A program made the position numbers and the translations under genes. Positions 25,902 through 34,635 of a DNA stretch of 64,000 nt are shown here, piece after piece. The stretch is from an uncultured Prevotellaceae bacterium. Its GTDB lineage: Bacteria > Bacteroidota > Bacteroidia > Bacteroidales > Bacteroidaceae. Position 1 is the stretch's first letter. The number at the start of each line of letters is the position of its first letter. The notes beneath the pieces are model-generated. The model was not told the origin of the DNA, did not search any database, and was given only the letters and a program-made list of their open reading frames with translations. The stretch covers positions 1-64,000 of the forward strand of contig CACWOS010000002.1 of assembly GCA_902762565.1 (NCBI GenBank), in the 5' to 3' direction.

Positions 25902-26219
25902 ATGTACGCAATTGTAGAAATCAACGGTCAGCAGTTCAAGGCTGAGGAGGGCAAGAAGCTCTTCGTTAACCACATGAAAGATGTGGAGGCTGGTAAAACT
26001 GTTGAATTCGACAAGGTACTGCTTGTCGACAATGACGGTTCAGTACAGGTAGGTGCACCCACCGTAAGTGGTGCCAAGGTAGTATGTGAGGTTATCAACC
26101 CACTGGTAAAGGGTGAGAAGGTTATCGTGTTCAAGATGAAGCGTCGTAAGGACTCTCGCAAGAAGAACGGTCACCGTCAGCAGTACACCCAGGTAGAAGT
26201 TAAATCAGTAATCGCTTAA
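25902..26219 (+). CDS. rplU: 50S ribosomal protein L21
   Basis: 105 residues, normal. [22 protein letters not shown] is the family N-terminus, and the C-terminal basic stretch [21 protein letters not shown] binds 23S rRNA. It forms the usual two-gene operon with rpmA, 20 nt downstream. Confidence 0.98.
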   Translation: MYAIVEINGQQFKAEEGKKLFVNHMKDVEAGKTVEFDKVLLVDNDGSVQVGAPTVSGAKVVCEVINPLVKGEKVIVFKMKRRKDSRKKNGHRQQYTQVEVKSVIA

Positions 26220-26239
26220 AACAAAAGGAGAACAACATT

Positions 26240-26503
26240 ATGGCACATAAGAAAGGTGTAGGTAGTTCTAAGAACGGCCGCGAGAGTGCAGCTCAGCGAC
26301 TCGGCATTAAGATTTTTGGCGGTCAGAAAGTAGTGGCAGGCAACATCATCGTTCGTCAGCGTGGTTCTAAGCACAACGCAGGCAACAACGTTGCTATGGG
26401 TAAGGATGACACTCTGTATGCACTTGTTGACGGAACTGTAGAGTTCCACAAGGGCAAGCGTGACAAGAGTTATGTTTCAGTAATTCCTGAGCCCCAGGCC
26501 TAA
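26240..26503 (+). CDS. rpmA: 50S ribosomal protein L27
   Basis: 87 residues. The mature-type N-terminus [20 protein letters not shown] reaches the peptidyl-transferase centre; there is no Firmicutes-style cleavable extension. The segment [21 protein letters not shown] is diagnostic. A strong bidirectional terminator (26541-26570) follows. Confidence 0.98.
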   Translation: MAHKKGVGSSKNGRESAAQRLGIKIFGGQKVVAGNIIVRQRGSKHNAGNNVAMGKDDTLYALVDGTVEFHKGKRDKSYVSVIPEPQA

Positions 26504-26540
26504 GAGAACAAACAAAAACACTTATTCCAAACAAACAAGG

Positions 26541-26570
26541 AAAGGGAATCACCACACGGCGATTCCCTTT
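26541..26570. terminator. Bidirectional terminator between rpmA and the aminotransferase gene
   Basis: AAAGGGAATC (26541-26550) pairs perfectly with GATTCCCTTT (26561-26570), and the T-rich tail on the plus strand continues to 26580. It lies between convergent genes. Confidence 0.85.
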
Positions 26571-26597
26571 TCCCTGTTTTATTCTTCACTATTCACT

Positions 26598-27905
26598 TCA
26601 ATTGTTCTCCTCAAACAACATCATGCGCTCTTCCAATTGCGCATACTGATGATCTTCAATGAACGAGGTGCAGACACGAAGTCCTTCCTGATGCGAGCCC
26701 GTCGTAATCAGACAGATGGCCGAGACACCGTAATACATCAGTTCACGAGCAAGTTCACCACTGGTCATCTGCTTGTAGCCAATTGTGAAATAGAAACCAT
26801 CAGCAACCGGTTCGTCAAGATCCTTGTCGTAGACGATATGGAAACCGTGACGGCAGAATATCTCCTTCAGCTTATGAGCTCGCTCGCCATAGACACTGAC
26901 CTCCTTACGGAAATCATACTCACCATCAGAAGCTGCCTTCAGCATAGCAGCCATAGCATACTGGGCTGAATGGCTCGTGCCAGACGACAGCGCATACAGC
27001 ATACGCGTCGAGAAGACCAAGCCGAATGGCAGTCCCTCGTAGCGCTGGGCAAGATCCGTATAATGGCGGTGGAACAACTTGTTTGATATGCAGGTTACAC
27101 CGATACGCTCACCGGCATAGCTAAACGCCTTCGAACCAGAGATGAGTAGCATAAAGTTATCCGTATAGCGTCCTACCGAAGGCTGATAAGGTGCCTCAAA
27201 GGGTACGCTTAGGTTCTTACGGAAGTCCATTGCGAAATAAGCTAGATCCTCCATCACGATGACATCATACTTGGTAGCCAGTTCGCCAATGCTTTTCAGC
27301 TCATCTTCATTCAGGCAAACCCACGATGGATTATTCGGATTCGAATAGACAATGGCACAGATGTTGCCCTTCTCCAAATAACTCTCCAACTTGGGAGCCA
27401 GCTTCACGCCACGATAGTCATAGACGTCAAATGTCTCGTACTTCACGCCCATCACCTGCAACTGCATCTTTTGCACAGGGAAACCTGGATCGATGAACAG
27501 CACGGTATCCTTGCCCTTCTGCGCCTGCGAACAAGTCAGGAAAGAAGCAAACGTGCCCTGCATTGAACCACACACGGGAACGCAGCCCACAGGGTCGACG
27601 TCCAAGCCAATGAATGCTTTGACAAAGCGCGATGCCTCCTGCTTCAGTGCGGGCAAGCCTTGAATATCTGGATATGAGTGGGCAATGCCATCCTGCAACG
27701 CCTTAATCTGAGCATTAACACCCACCTGAGCAGCAGGTAGTCCGGGGATACCCATCTCCATCTTGATAAACTCTACCCCACTCTCTTTCTCGGCACGGGC
27801 AGCCACCTGTTTCACTTCACGGATGGTAGCCTTCGCAAAGTCCTTGATGCCCAATTCGGCTATCAATCCATCCACTATTTCTTTCTTAATCGGAGTTTCT
27901 TTCAT
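26598..27905 (-). CDS. PLP-dependent aminotransferase, class I/II
   Basis: 435 residues. Fold-type I signatures: YSNPNNPSW (187-195) with the cofactor-contacting N192, D220 in VIVMEDLAYF, the Schiff-base lysine K259 in ISGSKAFSYAGERIG, and R267. The enzyme transfers amino groups between amino and keto acids; the specific substrate cannot be read, although the sequence with the MEMGIPGLPA opening is close to aspartate/aromatic-type aminotransferases of Bacteroidota. Cytoplasmic. Promoter TTTG-N20-TAATTTTG is at 27936-27967 on the minus strand. The stop codon lies inside a small heptamer-like run (26583-26603). Confidence 0.9.
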   Translation of the reverse strand: MKETPIKKEIVDGLIAELGIKDFAKATIREVKQVAARAEKESGVEFIKMEMGIPGLPAAQVGVNAQIKALQDGIAHSYPDIQGLPALKQEASRFVKAFIGLDVDPVGCVPVCGSMQGTFASFLTCSQAQKGKDTVLFIDPGFPVQKMQLQVMGVKYETFDVYDYRGVKLAPKLESYLEKGNICAIVYSNPNNPSWVCLNEDELKSIGELATKYDVIVMEDLAYFAMDFRKNLSVPFEAPYQPSVGRYTDNFMLLISGSKAFSYAGERIGVTCISNKLFHRHYTDLAQRYEGLPFGLVFSTRMLYALSSGTSHSAQYAMAAMLKAASDGEYDFRKEVSVYGERAHKLKEIFCRHGFHIVYDKDLDEPVADGFYFTIGYKQMTSGELARELMYYGVSAICLITTGSHQEGLRVCTSFIEDHQYAQLEERMMLFEENN

Positions 27906-27935
27906 TTTTTCATTTTCATTTGATCAATTTGCTTG

Positions 27936-27967
27936 CAAAATTAAATAAAAAGTCTGAATTTCGCAAA
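27936..27967 (-). promoter_or_regulatory. Promoter of the aminotransferase gene
   Basis: Minus strand: TTTG (complement of 27964-27967), 20-nt spacer, TAATTTTG (complement of 27936-27943). Exact TTTG/TAnnTTTG consensus, 31 nt before the ATG. Confidence 0.8.
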
Positions 27968-28016
27968 TTATTCTATAATAATATATTAGGAAACAAGGAA
28001 TGACCGTGTAGATGTC

Positions 28017-28140
28017 TGCTACGTACTAGGCACCATGTCCGAAGCTATCGGGACCGGCGTGCGATACGTAGCACAGCCCTCGCACGAAGGAATCGGACGG
28101 GGGCTGCGGTGCTTTCGGGCGGCACAGATGGTCGGAAGAG
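28017..28140. repeat. GC-rich element, copy 2
   Basis: GC-rich block in AT-rich flanks. Ordered words ACGTAGC (28066-28072), GCCCT (28076-28080), CGCAC (28081-28085) and GACGGGG (28096-28102) match the order in copy 1 (9488-9524). It also has the inverted pair GCTACGTA (28018-28025) / TACGTAGC (28065-28072). Function unknown; it abuts giant palindrome B. Confidence 0.6.
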
Positions 28141-28154
28141 ACGGAGATTTCGTT

Positions 28155-28293
28155 AAAATGGGTGGAGGAGGTGGAGGTGTTTTCATGGTTTTATAAAAAA
28201 TAAATGCATAAATCACTTTATAAAAATAAAATTGGATTTAGCATTTATTTTTCGCGCTATATAGAAATCACCTCCACCTCCTCCACCCATTTT
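28155..28293. repeat. 139-bp giant palindrome B
   Basis: A perfect 25-bp inverted repeat, 28155-28179 with 28269-28293. Each arm contains two direct repeats of GGTGGAGG(A/T). After one mismatch the pairing resumes (TTTC 28181-28184 with GAAA 28264-28267), and a second perfect 12-bp pair AAAAATAAATGC (28196-28207) / GCATTTATTTTT (28241-28252) has the same centre (28224). The architecture equals palindrome A, but the arm sequence differs. Confidence 0.95.
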
Positions 28294-28368
28294 TGTGATT
28301 TTAAATAAGACGACGGGCTCATATAGGCTTTAGCTAACCCTTTTTTACGCCATTTTTAAGGATACAAT

Positions 28369-28401
28369 AACGGCAGGATTCTCATTCGGAAGCCTGCCGT
28401 T
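28369..28401 (-). terminator. Terminator hairpin after galE
   Basis: AACGGCAGG (28369-28377) pairs with CCTGCCGTT (28393-28401); 9 bp, 15-nt loop. The T-run on the minus strand is weak. Confidence 0.6.
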
Positions 28402-28410
28402 GCATTTTAG

Positions 28411-29451
28411 TTACTGAATACCATCTTCACGTAATTTCTGCTGCCACTTCCAGGCAGACTTCAGAACTTCGTCGGTAGGCGTTTCGGCCTTCCAGCCCAG
28501 GACTTTGTTTGCTTTGTCGACATTGCCCCAAACTTGCTCGATATCGCCCTCGCGACGCGGTGCGTAGGTCCAGTTAACTTTAACACCAGTAGCTCTTTCG
28601 AAACCTTCGACAACCTCAAGAGTGGAAAGTCCACGACCTGTGCCGATATTAAACACCTCAACGGCATCTGTTTCAGGCTTGTCGAGCACGCGCTCCATAG
28701 CCTTGACATGAGCCTTGGCCAGATCGACCACGTAGATGTAGTCGCGGATGCAGGTTTTGTCGGGCGTATTGTAGTCGTGACCAAAGATCTTCAGCTGCTC
28801 ACGAATACCCATAGCGGTCTGGGTAACGAAGGGAATGAGGTTCATGGGCACGCCGTTAGGAAGTTCGCCAATGAGAGCCGTGGGATGTGCGCCAATGGGG
28901 TTGAAGTAGCGCAGGATAATAGACTTGATGGGAGCACCTGAGTGGATGTAGTCTTGAATAATCTCCTCGTTAATCTGTTTGGTGTTGCCATAAGGCGACA
29001 TGGCTTTTTGGATGGGAGCATTCTCAGTTACAGGAAGATTCTCTTGTGAAGGCTGACCGTAAACGGTGCAGGAACTGGAGAAGATGATGCCTTTGACATC
29101 GTAACGAGGCATAAGCTCCAAAAGGTTGACGAGCGACATCAAATTGTTGCGATAGTACATCAGAGGCTTCTCGACACTCTCACCAACGGCCTTAGAGGCT
29201 GCGAAATGGATGATACCCTCAATCTTAGGGTACTTCTTAAACACGTTCTCCAATGCAGGCATATCACAGCAGTCCACCTGCTCGAAGGCAGGACGGATGC
29301 CTGTAATCTTCTCAATACCATCCAAGACATTGATATTCGAATTAGAGAGATTGTCGATGATGACGACCTCATAGCCAGCCTGTTGTAGCTCAACGGTAGT
29401 ATGGCTTCCAATAAAGCCTGTGCCACCTGTAACAAGAATAGTTTGCTTCAT
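28411..29451 (-). CDS. galE: UDP-glucose 4-epimerase
   Basis: Interconverts UDP-glucose and UDP-galactose with bound NAD (Leloir pathway; precursor for surface glycans). 346 residues from the ATG at 29451. NAD-binding TGGTGFIGSH is at 8-17; catalytic Y154 and K158 lie in SPYGNTKQ, with the serine in FSSSCTVYG (124-132). A longer upstream frame exists but adds a hydrophobic, non-conserved leader before the Rossmann strand, so I use the internal start. A -7-like TACTTTTG (complement of 29492-29499) lies 41 nt upstream. Confidence 0.95.
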   Translation of the reverse strand: MKQTILVTGGTGFIGSHTTVELQQAGYEVVIIDNLSNSNINVLDGIEKITGIRPAFEQVDCCDMPALENVFKKYPKIEGIIHFAASKAVGESVEKPLMYYRNNLMSLVNLLELMPRYDVKGIIFSSSCTVYGQPSQENLPVTENAPIQKAMSPYGNTKQINEEIIQDYIHSGAPIKSIILRYFNPIGAHPTALIGELPNGVPMNLIPFVTQTAMGIREQLKIFGHDYNTPDKTCIRDYIYVVDLAKAHVKAMERVLDKPETDAVEVFNIGTGRGLSTLEVVEGFERATGVKVNWTYAPRREGDIEQVWGNVDKANKVLGWKAETPTDEVLKSAWKWQQKLREDGIQ

Positions 29452-29581
29452 TTTATTATTCGATTGAAAGATTATTTTCCCAAATGTCATGCAAAAGTAC
29501 AAAAAAGGAGAGAGAAATAAAAATAAATAAAGATTTATTTGCAAAAAAAATCCGCAACACCTTTAAAAAGTCTTGCGGAAG

Positions 29582-29655
29582 CGGTGCGTACGAGACTCGA
29601 ACTCGTGACCTCCTGCGTGACAGGCAGGCATTCTAACCAACTGAACTAACGCACC
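29582..29655 (-). tRNA. tRNA-Asp (anticodon GTC), copy 1
   Basis: 74 nt on the minus strand including a G discriminator. Acceptor GGTGCGT/ACGCACC, anticodon loop CTGTCAC giving GTC, T-arm CACGAGTTCGAGTCTCG. CCA is not encoded. Confidence 0.95.
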
Positions 29656-29715
29656 AAAATACTAACAAATCTAAAAAATGATTTTCAATACGTCATCACG
29701 ACGAAAAAAGGGAAG

Positions 29716-29789
29716 CGGTGCGTACGAGACTCGAACTCGTGACCTCCTGCGTGACAGGCAGGCATTCTAACCAACTGAACTAACGCACC
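29716..29789 (-). tRNA. tRNA-Asp (anticodon GTC), copy 2
   Basis: Identical in sequence to the copy at 29582-29655 and lying 60 nt upstream of it in the same orientation, so a tandem duplication. Transcribed from the consensus promoter at 29839-29869. Confidence 0.95.
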
Positions 29790-29838
29790 AATCCAAGAAA
29801 TTTACTTATATAACGACTCTCTTGCCGATTTGCGGGTG

Positions 29839-29869
29839 CAAAGGTACATAGAATTTTCGAATTCTCAAA
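29839..29869 (-). promoter_or_regulatory. Promoter of the tRNA-Asp pair
   Basis: Minus strand: TTTG (complement of 29866-29869), 19-nt spacer, TACCTTTG (complement of 29839-29846). It starts about 45 nt before the first tRNA-Asp. Confidence 0.8.
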
Positions 29870-29886
29870 ACTTTTTCGCAGAAATT

Positions 29887-30405
29887 TTATAAAATTCTTT
29901 GCATTAGCACAGCATCTGTGTAATTATGACCGTCAAAAAGCCAGTCGCGTAGCTGAGTCTCGTGTTCAAAACCCGCATGACGAAACAGACATAGCGCTGC
30001 TTCATTATCAGATGCAATTACTGCATATAGTTGATGCAGGTGCAGGATGTTGAGAGCATAATAAGCCAACTGACGAAGAGCAGCCTTAGCATATCCTTGT
30101 TGGCGGTAAGGGTTCATGATAACGATGCCTGCCTCAGCTCGCAAATGTTGGGGATCGAAACGCACAATGTCACAGATGCCAACTGTTTCATGTTCGGCAT
30201 TCTCAATAATCAATCGCACCTGACGGTCAGCATAAATATCATCACTTGAGGTGGCAATATAGTCATGAAGCGTATAACGGGAATAAGGCACATTGGTAGC
30301 ACCTACATGCCATAATTGCTGGTCGTTCTCAATCTGATAAAGCAGGTCGAGGTCTTCGGGTTCAATGGCACGTAACGTGACGTTGACGGATGATTCTGCT
30401 TTCAT
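29887..30405 (-). CDS. GNAT-family N-acetyltransferase (RimL/SpeG-like)
   Basis: 172 residues, one GNAT domain. The opening VTLRAIEPEDLDLLYQIEND is the RimJ/RimL/SpeG type; the acetyl-CoA-binding motif A is in AEAGIVIMNPYRQQGYAKAAL (about 103-123, with Q-x-x-G-x-A), and the C-terminal ASDNEAALCLFRHAGFE is motif B. Such enzymes acetylate protein N-termini, polyamines or small molecules; the substrate is not readable. Its start overlaps the end of the glycosyltransferase gene upstream by 4 nt (ATGA). Confidence 0.88.
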   Translation of the reverse strand: MKAESSVNVTLRAIEPEDLDLLYQIENDQQLWHVGATNVPYSRYTLHDYIATSSDDIYADRQVRLIIENAEHETVGICDIVRFDPQHLRAEAGIVIMNPYRQQGYAKAALRQLAYYALNILHLHQLYAVIASDNEAALCLFRHAGFEHETQLRDWLFDGHNYTDAVLMQRIL

Positions 30406-31274
30406 GCTTTGATATCGTTTTGAGGATGGAGGAAATTACTTAGCCGCTGTGTCATCATCTGCATTAGTGCCACGAAGGCACGAAAATAGATAGCTGTCTT
30501 GATAGGCAATGAGAGCAACACGCTGAGATGACCATAATGCTTGCGGAAGAATATGAGCATGGCTTGATAGAACACATGAACATAACGGAAACTGGTTTTC
30601 TCGGTTGATTCACCCTTATAGTGGATAATATCGAAAGGCAGATACCAATTCTGCCAGCCTCCCTTCAGCAACCGAAACGAGAGGTCGATGTCCTCGCCAT
30701 ACATAAAGAAGTCTTCGTCTAGCAGTCCTACCTGATCGAGAGCCTTCCTGCGCAACATGCAGTAAGCTCCGCTGACCACCTCAATCTTTCCAGGCTTGTC
30801 CCAGGGCAGATTGCTCATATAATAGCGATGCGTGAAGCCCAGCATCTTAAGCATCGATACCCAAGGCGTCGGGATGGCTCTGCGCGACTCAGGAGCCGGA
30901 TTTCCCTCACGATTCAACATGCGCACACCTGCCCCACCCACTTCGGAATGAGCCTCCATGAAGTCAAGACAACCCTTGATAGTTGGTTCGTAGACCACCG
31001 TGTCGGGATTGAGCAACAAAACGTATTCCGATGACGACTTGCGAATGGCCTGATTATTGGCACGAGCAAAACCAACGTTCTGATGATTGGCAATGAAGTG
31101 AACATGCGGATGCTTGGAGCGTAAGGTATCCACCGTATTATCAGTCGACTTATTATCAACCACCCAAATATCGCCCTCGATACCCTCGAGAGCCCGCTCT
31201 ACACTCTGCAAACATTCGTCAAGCAACTGGCAGACGTTATAGCTAACGATGACTACACTGATTTTCTGGGCCAT
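30402..31274 (-). CDS. Glycosyltransferase family 2
   Basis: 290 residues from the ATG at 31274; earlier codons in the same frame are cysteine- and arginine-rich and lie inside the upstream gene. GT2 motifs: VVIVSYNV (7-14), VVDNKSTDN (38-46), LLLNPDTVV (87-95, at the DXD position) and GEDIDLSFRL (about 192-201). This is the rhamnosyltransferase-like WbbL/RfbF type that adds sugars to cell-surface polysaccharide. Its start lies within the end of the preceding small membrane protein gene (22-nt overlap) and its end overlaps the GNAT gene, so all three are translationally coupled. Confidence 0.9.
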   Translation of the reverse strand: MAQKISVVIVSYNVCQLLDECLQSVERALEGIEGDIWVVDNKSTDNTVDTLRSKHPHVHFIANHQNVGFARANNQAIRKSSSEYVLLLNPDTVVYEPTIKGCLDFMEAHSEVGGAGVRMLNREGNPAPESRRAIPTPWVSMLKMLGFTHRYYMSNLPWDKPGKIEVVSGAYCMLRRKALDQVGLLDEDFFMYGEDIDLSFRLLKGGWQNWYLPFDIIHYKGESTEKTSFRYVHVFYQAMLIFFRKHYGHLSVLLSLPIKTAIYFRAFVALMQMMTQRLSNFLHPQNDIKA

Positions 31275-31492
31275 ACAAAGGGGATGCAGAGTAACAAGAT
31301 AACACCTAGATAGAAGAAATGGGTGGTACGATAGACGGCATAGAACACGCCATTGGCCAACAGCGGCACGATGATGAGTGCAAGACGGAGCTTCCAATCC
31401 TGCTTGACAAGGCGCAAACCTAGGTAGGCGCAAGCTAGCGTCAGCAGCACCATCATGTAGGTCACTATAAATTGTATTGTCTCTGGATTCAT
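31253..31492 (-). CDS. Small inner-membrane protein
   Basis: 79 residues with three hydrophobic segments (about 7-25, 35-52, 57-72) and a basic C-terminus (WPRKSV). Not recognised. It overlaps the glycosyltransferase start by 22 nt and begins 21 nt after recR, so it is part of that run of minus-strand genes. Confidence 0.7.
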   Translation of the reverse strand: MNPETIQFIVTYMMVLLTLACAYLGLRLVKQDWKLRLALIIVPLLANGVFYAVYRTTHFFYLGVILLLCIPFVWPRKSV

Positions 31493-31512
31493 ATCTTATC
31501 TATTATATATTC

Positions 31513-32145
31513 TCATTTTGGCACGTTTGTACCACTAAACGGCGTGCGGTTCAGAATCGAGCGTCCCAGCGTTACCTCGTCAGTATACTCTAATTCATCG
31601 CCCACGCTGATGCCGCGTGCAATTATGCTAATCTTAACATCATTGAAGGGAGCCAGCTTGCGGAAAATATAAAAGCCCGTAGTATCACCTTCCATCGTAG
31701 AACTAAGAGCTAGAATCACCTCTTTAATATCACCCTCGCGCACGCGAGCTACCAGAGATTCAATTTCGAGGTCGCTGGGACCAATACCGTCCATAGGTGA
31801 TATGACACCACCCAAAACATGATAAAGGCCCGTAAACTGCTGCGTATTCTCTACAGCCATCACATCCTGAATATTTTCGACCACGCAAACTGTCGATGCG
31901 TCACGATGTGGATCACTGCAGATAGGACATGTCTCGCTGTCGCTAATATTATGGCAGACACTACAACGCTTCACCTCGTGTTTCATTTGTAGAATGGCTT
32001 GTGTCAGTTTTTCTACGTCTTCAGCATCCTGGCGCAACAGATGTAAAACCAGTCGCAGGGCAGTCTTACGTCCTACGCCAGGCAACTTAGCAAACTCTTG
32101 CACGGCTCGTTCCAATAATTGTGATGGATATTGTGTCTGTATCAT
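31513..32145 (-). CDS. recR: Recombination mediator RecR
   Basis: 210 residues. Helix-hairpin-helix [13 protein letters not shown] (20-32), four zinc cysteines C61, C64, C73, C76 (CSVCHN ... CPICSD), and a Toprim domain in [12 protein letters not shown] and [14 protein letters not shown]. RecR loads RecA together with RecO/RecF at gaps. The start codon is embedded in a short TTCAA-type heptamer run that forms the spacer to the ABC-F gene. Confidence 0.97.
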   Translation of the reverse strand: MIQTQYPSQLLERAVQEFAKLPGVGRKTALRLVLHLLRQDAEDVEKLTQAILQMKHEVKRCSVCHNISDSETCPICSDPHRDASTVCVVENIQDVMAVENTQQFTGLYHVLGGVISPMDGIGPSDLEIESLVARVREGDIKEVILALSSTMEGDTTGFYIFRKLAPFNDVKISIIARGISVGDELEYTDEVTLGRSILNRTPFSGTNVPK

Positions 32146-32164
32146 TCAACTTTCAATTTTCAAC
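32144..32164 (-). repeat. Three phased heptamers at the uup-recR junction
   Basis: ATTCAAC, TTTCAAT and a third TTTCAAC on the plus strand (32144-32150, 32151-32157, 32158-32164). The array covers the end of the ABC-F gene and the recR start. Confidence 0.7.
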
Positions 32165-33940
32165 ATCTGACAGTTCCAGCCAACGCATCGATTTCTCATC
32201 AAGCTCATCATTCAATATGGGCAGTCGCTTGCTCATAGCCGTAATCTCGTCAACAGAGGTAGTACCTCCACAAAGAGCATCTTCAATATGTTTTTTCTCA
32301 TCCTCAAGGGCTGCAATGTCCTTCTCCAATTGTTCCAATTCTCGTTTCTCCTTGTACGAAAGGCGACGACGGTCGTCGTGGCGGTAACTGGACTTTGAAG
32401 GAGGAGTAGCTTGACTATTCGAGCTAGGCTGACAAGGCTTATTACCCTCCATTGCAGCCCATTCCCGATACTGAGTATAGTTGCCTGGGAAATCCTTGAT
32501 CTCGCCATGACCTTTGAACACCAATAGATGGTCGACTACCTTATCCATAAAGTAACGGTCGTGAGATACAACAATGACACAACCAGGAAAGTCCTGCAAG
32601 TATTCTTCAAGTATTTGCAGTGTCACGATGTCAAGATCGTTAGTTGGCTCGTCGAGCACGAGGAAGTTGGGATTCTGCATCAACACGGTACAGAGATATA
32701 GCTTACGCCGCTCACCGCCAGAAAGTTTATAAACGTAATTGTATTGCTGTTCCGGTGTAAACAGGAAATATTGCAGTAATTGAGAGGCACTGAGCTTGCG
32801 TCCACCGCCCATATCTACATAGTCTGCAATAGCCGTTATAATGTCTATAACTTTTTGATTCTCATCAAATTGCAAGCCTTCTTGCGAGAAATAGCCGAAC
32901 TTCACAGTTTCACCAATTACGATTCGTCCGTCATCAACTGGCACCCGCCCAAGGAGCATCTTTATGAAAGTTGACTTCCCCGTTCCGTTATTGCCCACAA
33001 TACCCATTTTCTCAAAACGCGAGAAGTTATAGTAGAAATCTTTGAGTATGACAATATCATCGAATTTCTTCGAGATATACTGACACTCAAAAATCTTTGA
33101 GCCAATATAAACGTTGGATGCCTTGAGACGAAGCTGTCGTTCTTCTAGGCGTTGCTTGGCCACCTTTTCAAGTTCATAAAAGGCCTCTTCACGATAGCGT
33201 GCCTTATGACCACGTGCCTGAGGCATTCGCCGCATCCACTCCAACTCTGTACGATAGAGGTTGTTGGCACGGGCCACCTCAGCCCGGCGATTATCTATAC
33301 GTTCTTGGCGTTTCTCTAAATAATAGGCGTAATTACCACGATAGGTATAAATGGTCTGATCGTCCAATTCAAGGATGACAGTACATACGCGATCTAGAAA
33401 GAAACGGTCATGCGTTACCATCAGCAACGTTTTATTGCCACGAGCTAAATAGCCTTCCAACCATTCTATCATTTCCAAATCTAGATGGTTCGTTGGCTCA
33501 TCAAGTATCAATAGGTCGGGCTCTGTCAAAAGCACGTTAGCTAACGCTACACGCTTCTGCTGACCACCGCTTAGCTCACCCATACGCTGATTCAAGTCGC
33601 GTATTTTCAATTGAGTCAGCACCTGTTTGGCCTTTAACACTTTCTCATCCTCGCCCTGATGATTGAAACAGGCGTCGAGAACAGACTCATCAGGATCGAA
33701 CGCGGGTGACTGCTCTAGCATACCGACCTTCAAGTCTCTGCGAAAAACAATGCTGCCAGAGTCATAACCCTCTTTACCCGAAAGTATGGAAAGAAGCGTT
33801 GACTTGCCTGTACCATTCTTCGCTATCAGGCCAACTTTCTGGCCTTCAGCTATAGAAAAACAGAGGTCGCGAAAAAGAACCAAAGCACCAAACGACTTTG
33901 TCAGATTCTGAACGTCTAGATATGGATTCTCTTTAGCCAT
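32153..33940 (-). CDS. uup: ABC-F ATPase, Uup-like
   Basis: 595 residues from the ATG at 33940. Two ABC domains without membrane segments: Walker [10 protein letters not shown] (40-48) and a second GNNGTGKST; signatures LSGGQQKR and LSGGERRK; Walker [13 protein letters not shown] and [11 protein letters not shown]. The C-terminal tail (about 500-590) is a charged coiled coil ([20 protein letters not shown]), typical of Uup rather than EttA. ABC-F proteins act on ribosomes; Uup also affects DNA intermediates. It overlaps engB by 8 nt. Confidence 0.88.
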   Translation of the reverse strand: MAKENPYLDVQNLTKSFGALVLFRDLCFSIAEGQKVGLIAKNGTGKSTLLSILSGKEGYDSGSIVFRRDLKVGMLEQSPAFDPDESVLDACFNHQGEDEKVLKAKQVLTQLKIRDLNQRMGELSGGQQKRVALANVLLTEPDLLILDEPTNHLDLEMIEWLEGYLARGNKTLLMVTHDRFFLDRVCTVILELDDQTIYTYRGNYAYYLEKRQERIDNRRAEVARANNLYRTELEWMRRMPQARGHKARYREEAFYELEKVAKQRLEERQLRLKASNVYIGSKIFECQYISKKFDDIVILKDFYYNFSRFEKMGIVGNNGTGKSTFIKMLLGRVPVDDGRIVIGETVKFGYFSQEGLQFDENQKVIDIITAIADYVDMGGGRKLSASQLLQYFLFTPEQQYNYVYKLSGGERRKLYLCTVLMQNPNFLVLDEPTNDLDIVTLQILEEYLQDFPGCVIVVSHDRYFMDKVVDHLLVFKGHGEIKDFPGNYTQYREWAAMEGNKPCQPSSNSQATPPSKSSYRHDDRRRLSYKEKRELEQLEKDIAALEDEKKHIEDALCGGTTSVDEITAMSKRLPILNDELDEKSMRWLELSDVEN

Positions 33941-34538
33941 TAGCAAGCTCCTTGTTTATCTGCTCGATATAGTTGAGCACATCATCACGGCCTTCTTTCT
34001 TTTCTGCTGAAGTGAGAAACATAGGGGGCAATTCCTCCCATGTCTCAGAAAGCTTCTTCTTGTAGGCCTCCGTGGCCTGACGGGCCTTGTTGGGTGTCAG
34101 TTTATCGGCCTTGGTAAACACGATGGCAAAAGGAACCGAGGACACACCTAACCATTCGATAAAATCAAGGTCAATCTTCTGAGGTTCCAGTCGGATATCA
34201 ACCAAAACAAAAACATTTACCAGTTGTTCACGTTGCAAGATATAGCCACGAATCATTTGATCCAACTTCTCCACTTCCTTCTTCGAACGCTTGGCATAGC
34301 CATAACCAGGCAAGTCGACGAGGTACCACTCGCGATTGATGATGAAATGGTTGATGAGCAGCGTCTTGCCAGGTGTTGCTGAGGTTTTGGCCAGACGCTT
34401 GTTATTAGTAAGCATATTGATAAGGCTCGACTTTCCCACGTTTGAGCGACCTATAAAGGCATACTCAGGCTTGGTATCCTTAGGACACATACTGACCACT
34501 GGAGCTGAAAGCGAGAATTCTGCTTGTTTGATATCCAT
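33933..34538 (-). CDS. engB: Ribosome biogenesis GTPase YihA/YsxC/EngB
   Basis: 201 residues from the ATG at 34538. G1 GRSNVGKS (30-37), G3 DLPGYG, G4 TKAD, plus [21 protein letters not shown], the signature of EngB, which assists 50S assembly. An earlier TTG in frame would overlap the -7 box, so the ATG is preferred. Promoter -7 box TATCTTTG (complement of 34557-34564) is 18 nt upstream. Confidence 0.95.
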   Translation of the reverse strand: MDIKQAEFSLSAPVVSMCPKDTKPEYAFIGRSNVGKSSLINMLTNNKRLAKTSATPGKTLLINHFIINREWYLVDLPGYGYAKRSKKEVEKLDQMIRGYILQREQLVNVFVLVDIRLEPQKIDLDFIEWLGVSSVPFAIVFTKADKLTPNKARQATEAYKKKLSETWEELPPMFLTSAEKKEGRDDVLNYIEQINKELANG

Positions 34539-34556
34539 CTCTTCGTAATTTTTGTG

Positions 34557-34564
34557 CAAAGATA
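34557..34564 (-). promoter_or_regulatory. -7 box of engB operon
   Basis: TATCTTTG on the minus strand; it would give a short leader of about 12 nt. The -33 element is degenerate. Confidence 0.6.
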
Positions 34565-34608
34565 CGAAAAAGTTTAGAGTTTAGCATTGAATATATAGAG
34601 AAATTTCG

Positions 34609-34616
34609 TATCTTTG
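34609..34616 (+). promoter_or_regulatory. -7 box of the 5'-nucleotidase gene
   Basis: TATCTTTG 20 nt before the ATG at 34636; -33 degenerate. It forms a divergent pair with the engB box 45 nt away. Confidence 0.6.
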
Positions 34617-34635
34617 CAAAAAATAAGTAACGGCG

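Larger units (their letters stand above)
27906..28410. other. Non-coding region with giant palindrome B and GC-rich block
   Basis: 505 bp between the aminotransferase and galE, both on the minus strand. It holds the aminotransferase promoter (27936-27967), a GC-rich block (about 28017-28140), a 139-bp giant palindrome (28155-28293) and the galE terminator hairpin (28369-28401). A short minus-strand frame across the GC-rich block is judged not to be a gene. Confidence 0.75.

Noticed and set aside
28019-28216. 65-codon proline-rich frame on the minus strand
   Set aside because: It runs through the GC-rich block and one arm of palindrome B; its proline run is the translation of the repeat, so it is not a gene.
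29582-29789. Mobile-element attachment site in the tRNA-Asp pair
   Set aside because: Both copies are complete and identical with a short plain spacer; no integrase or partial tRNA repeat is nearby, so a simple tandem duplication is enough.
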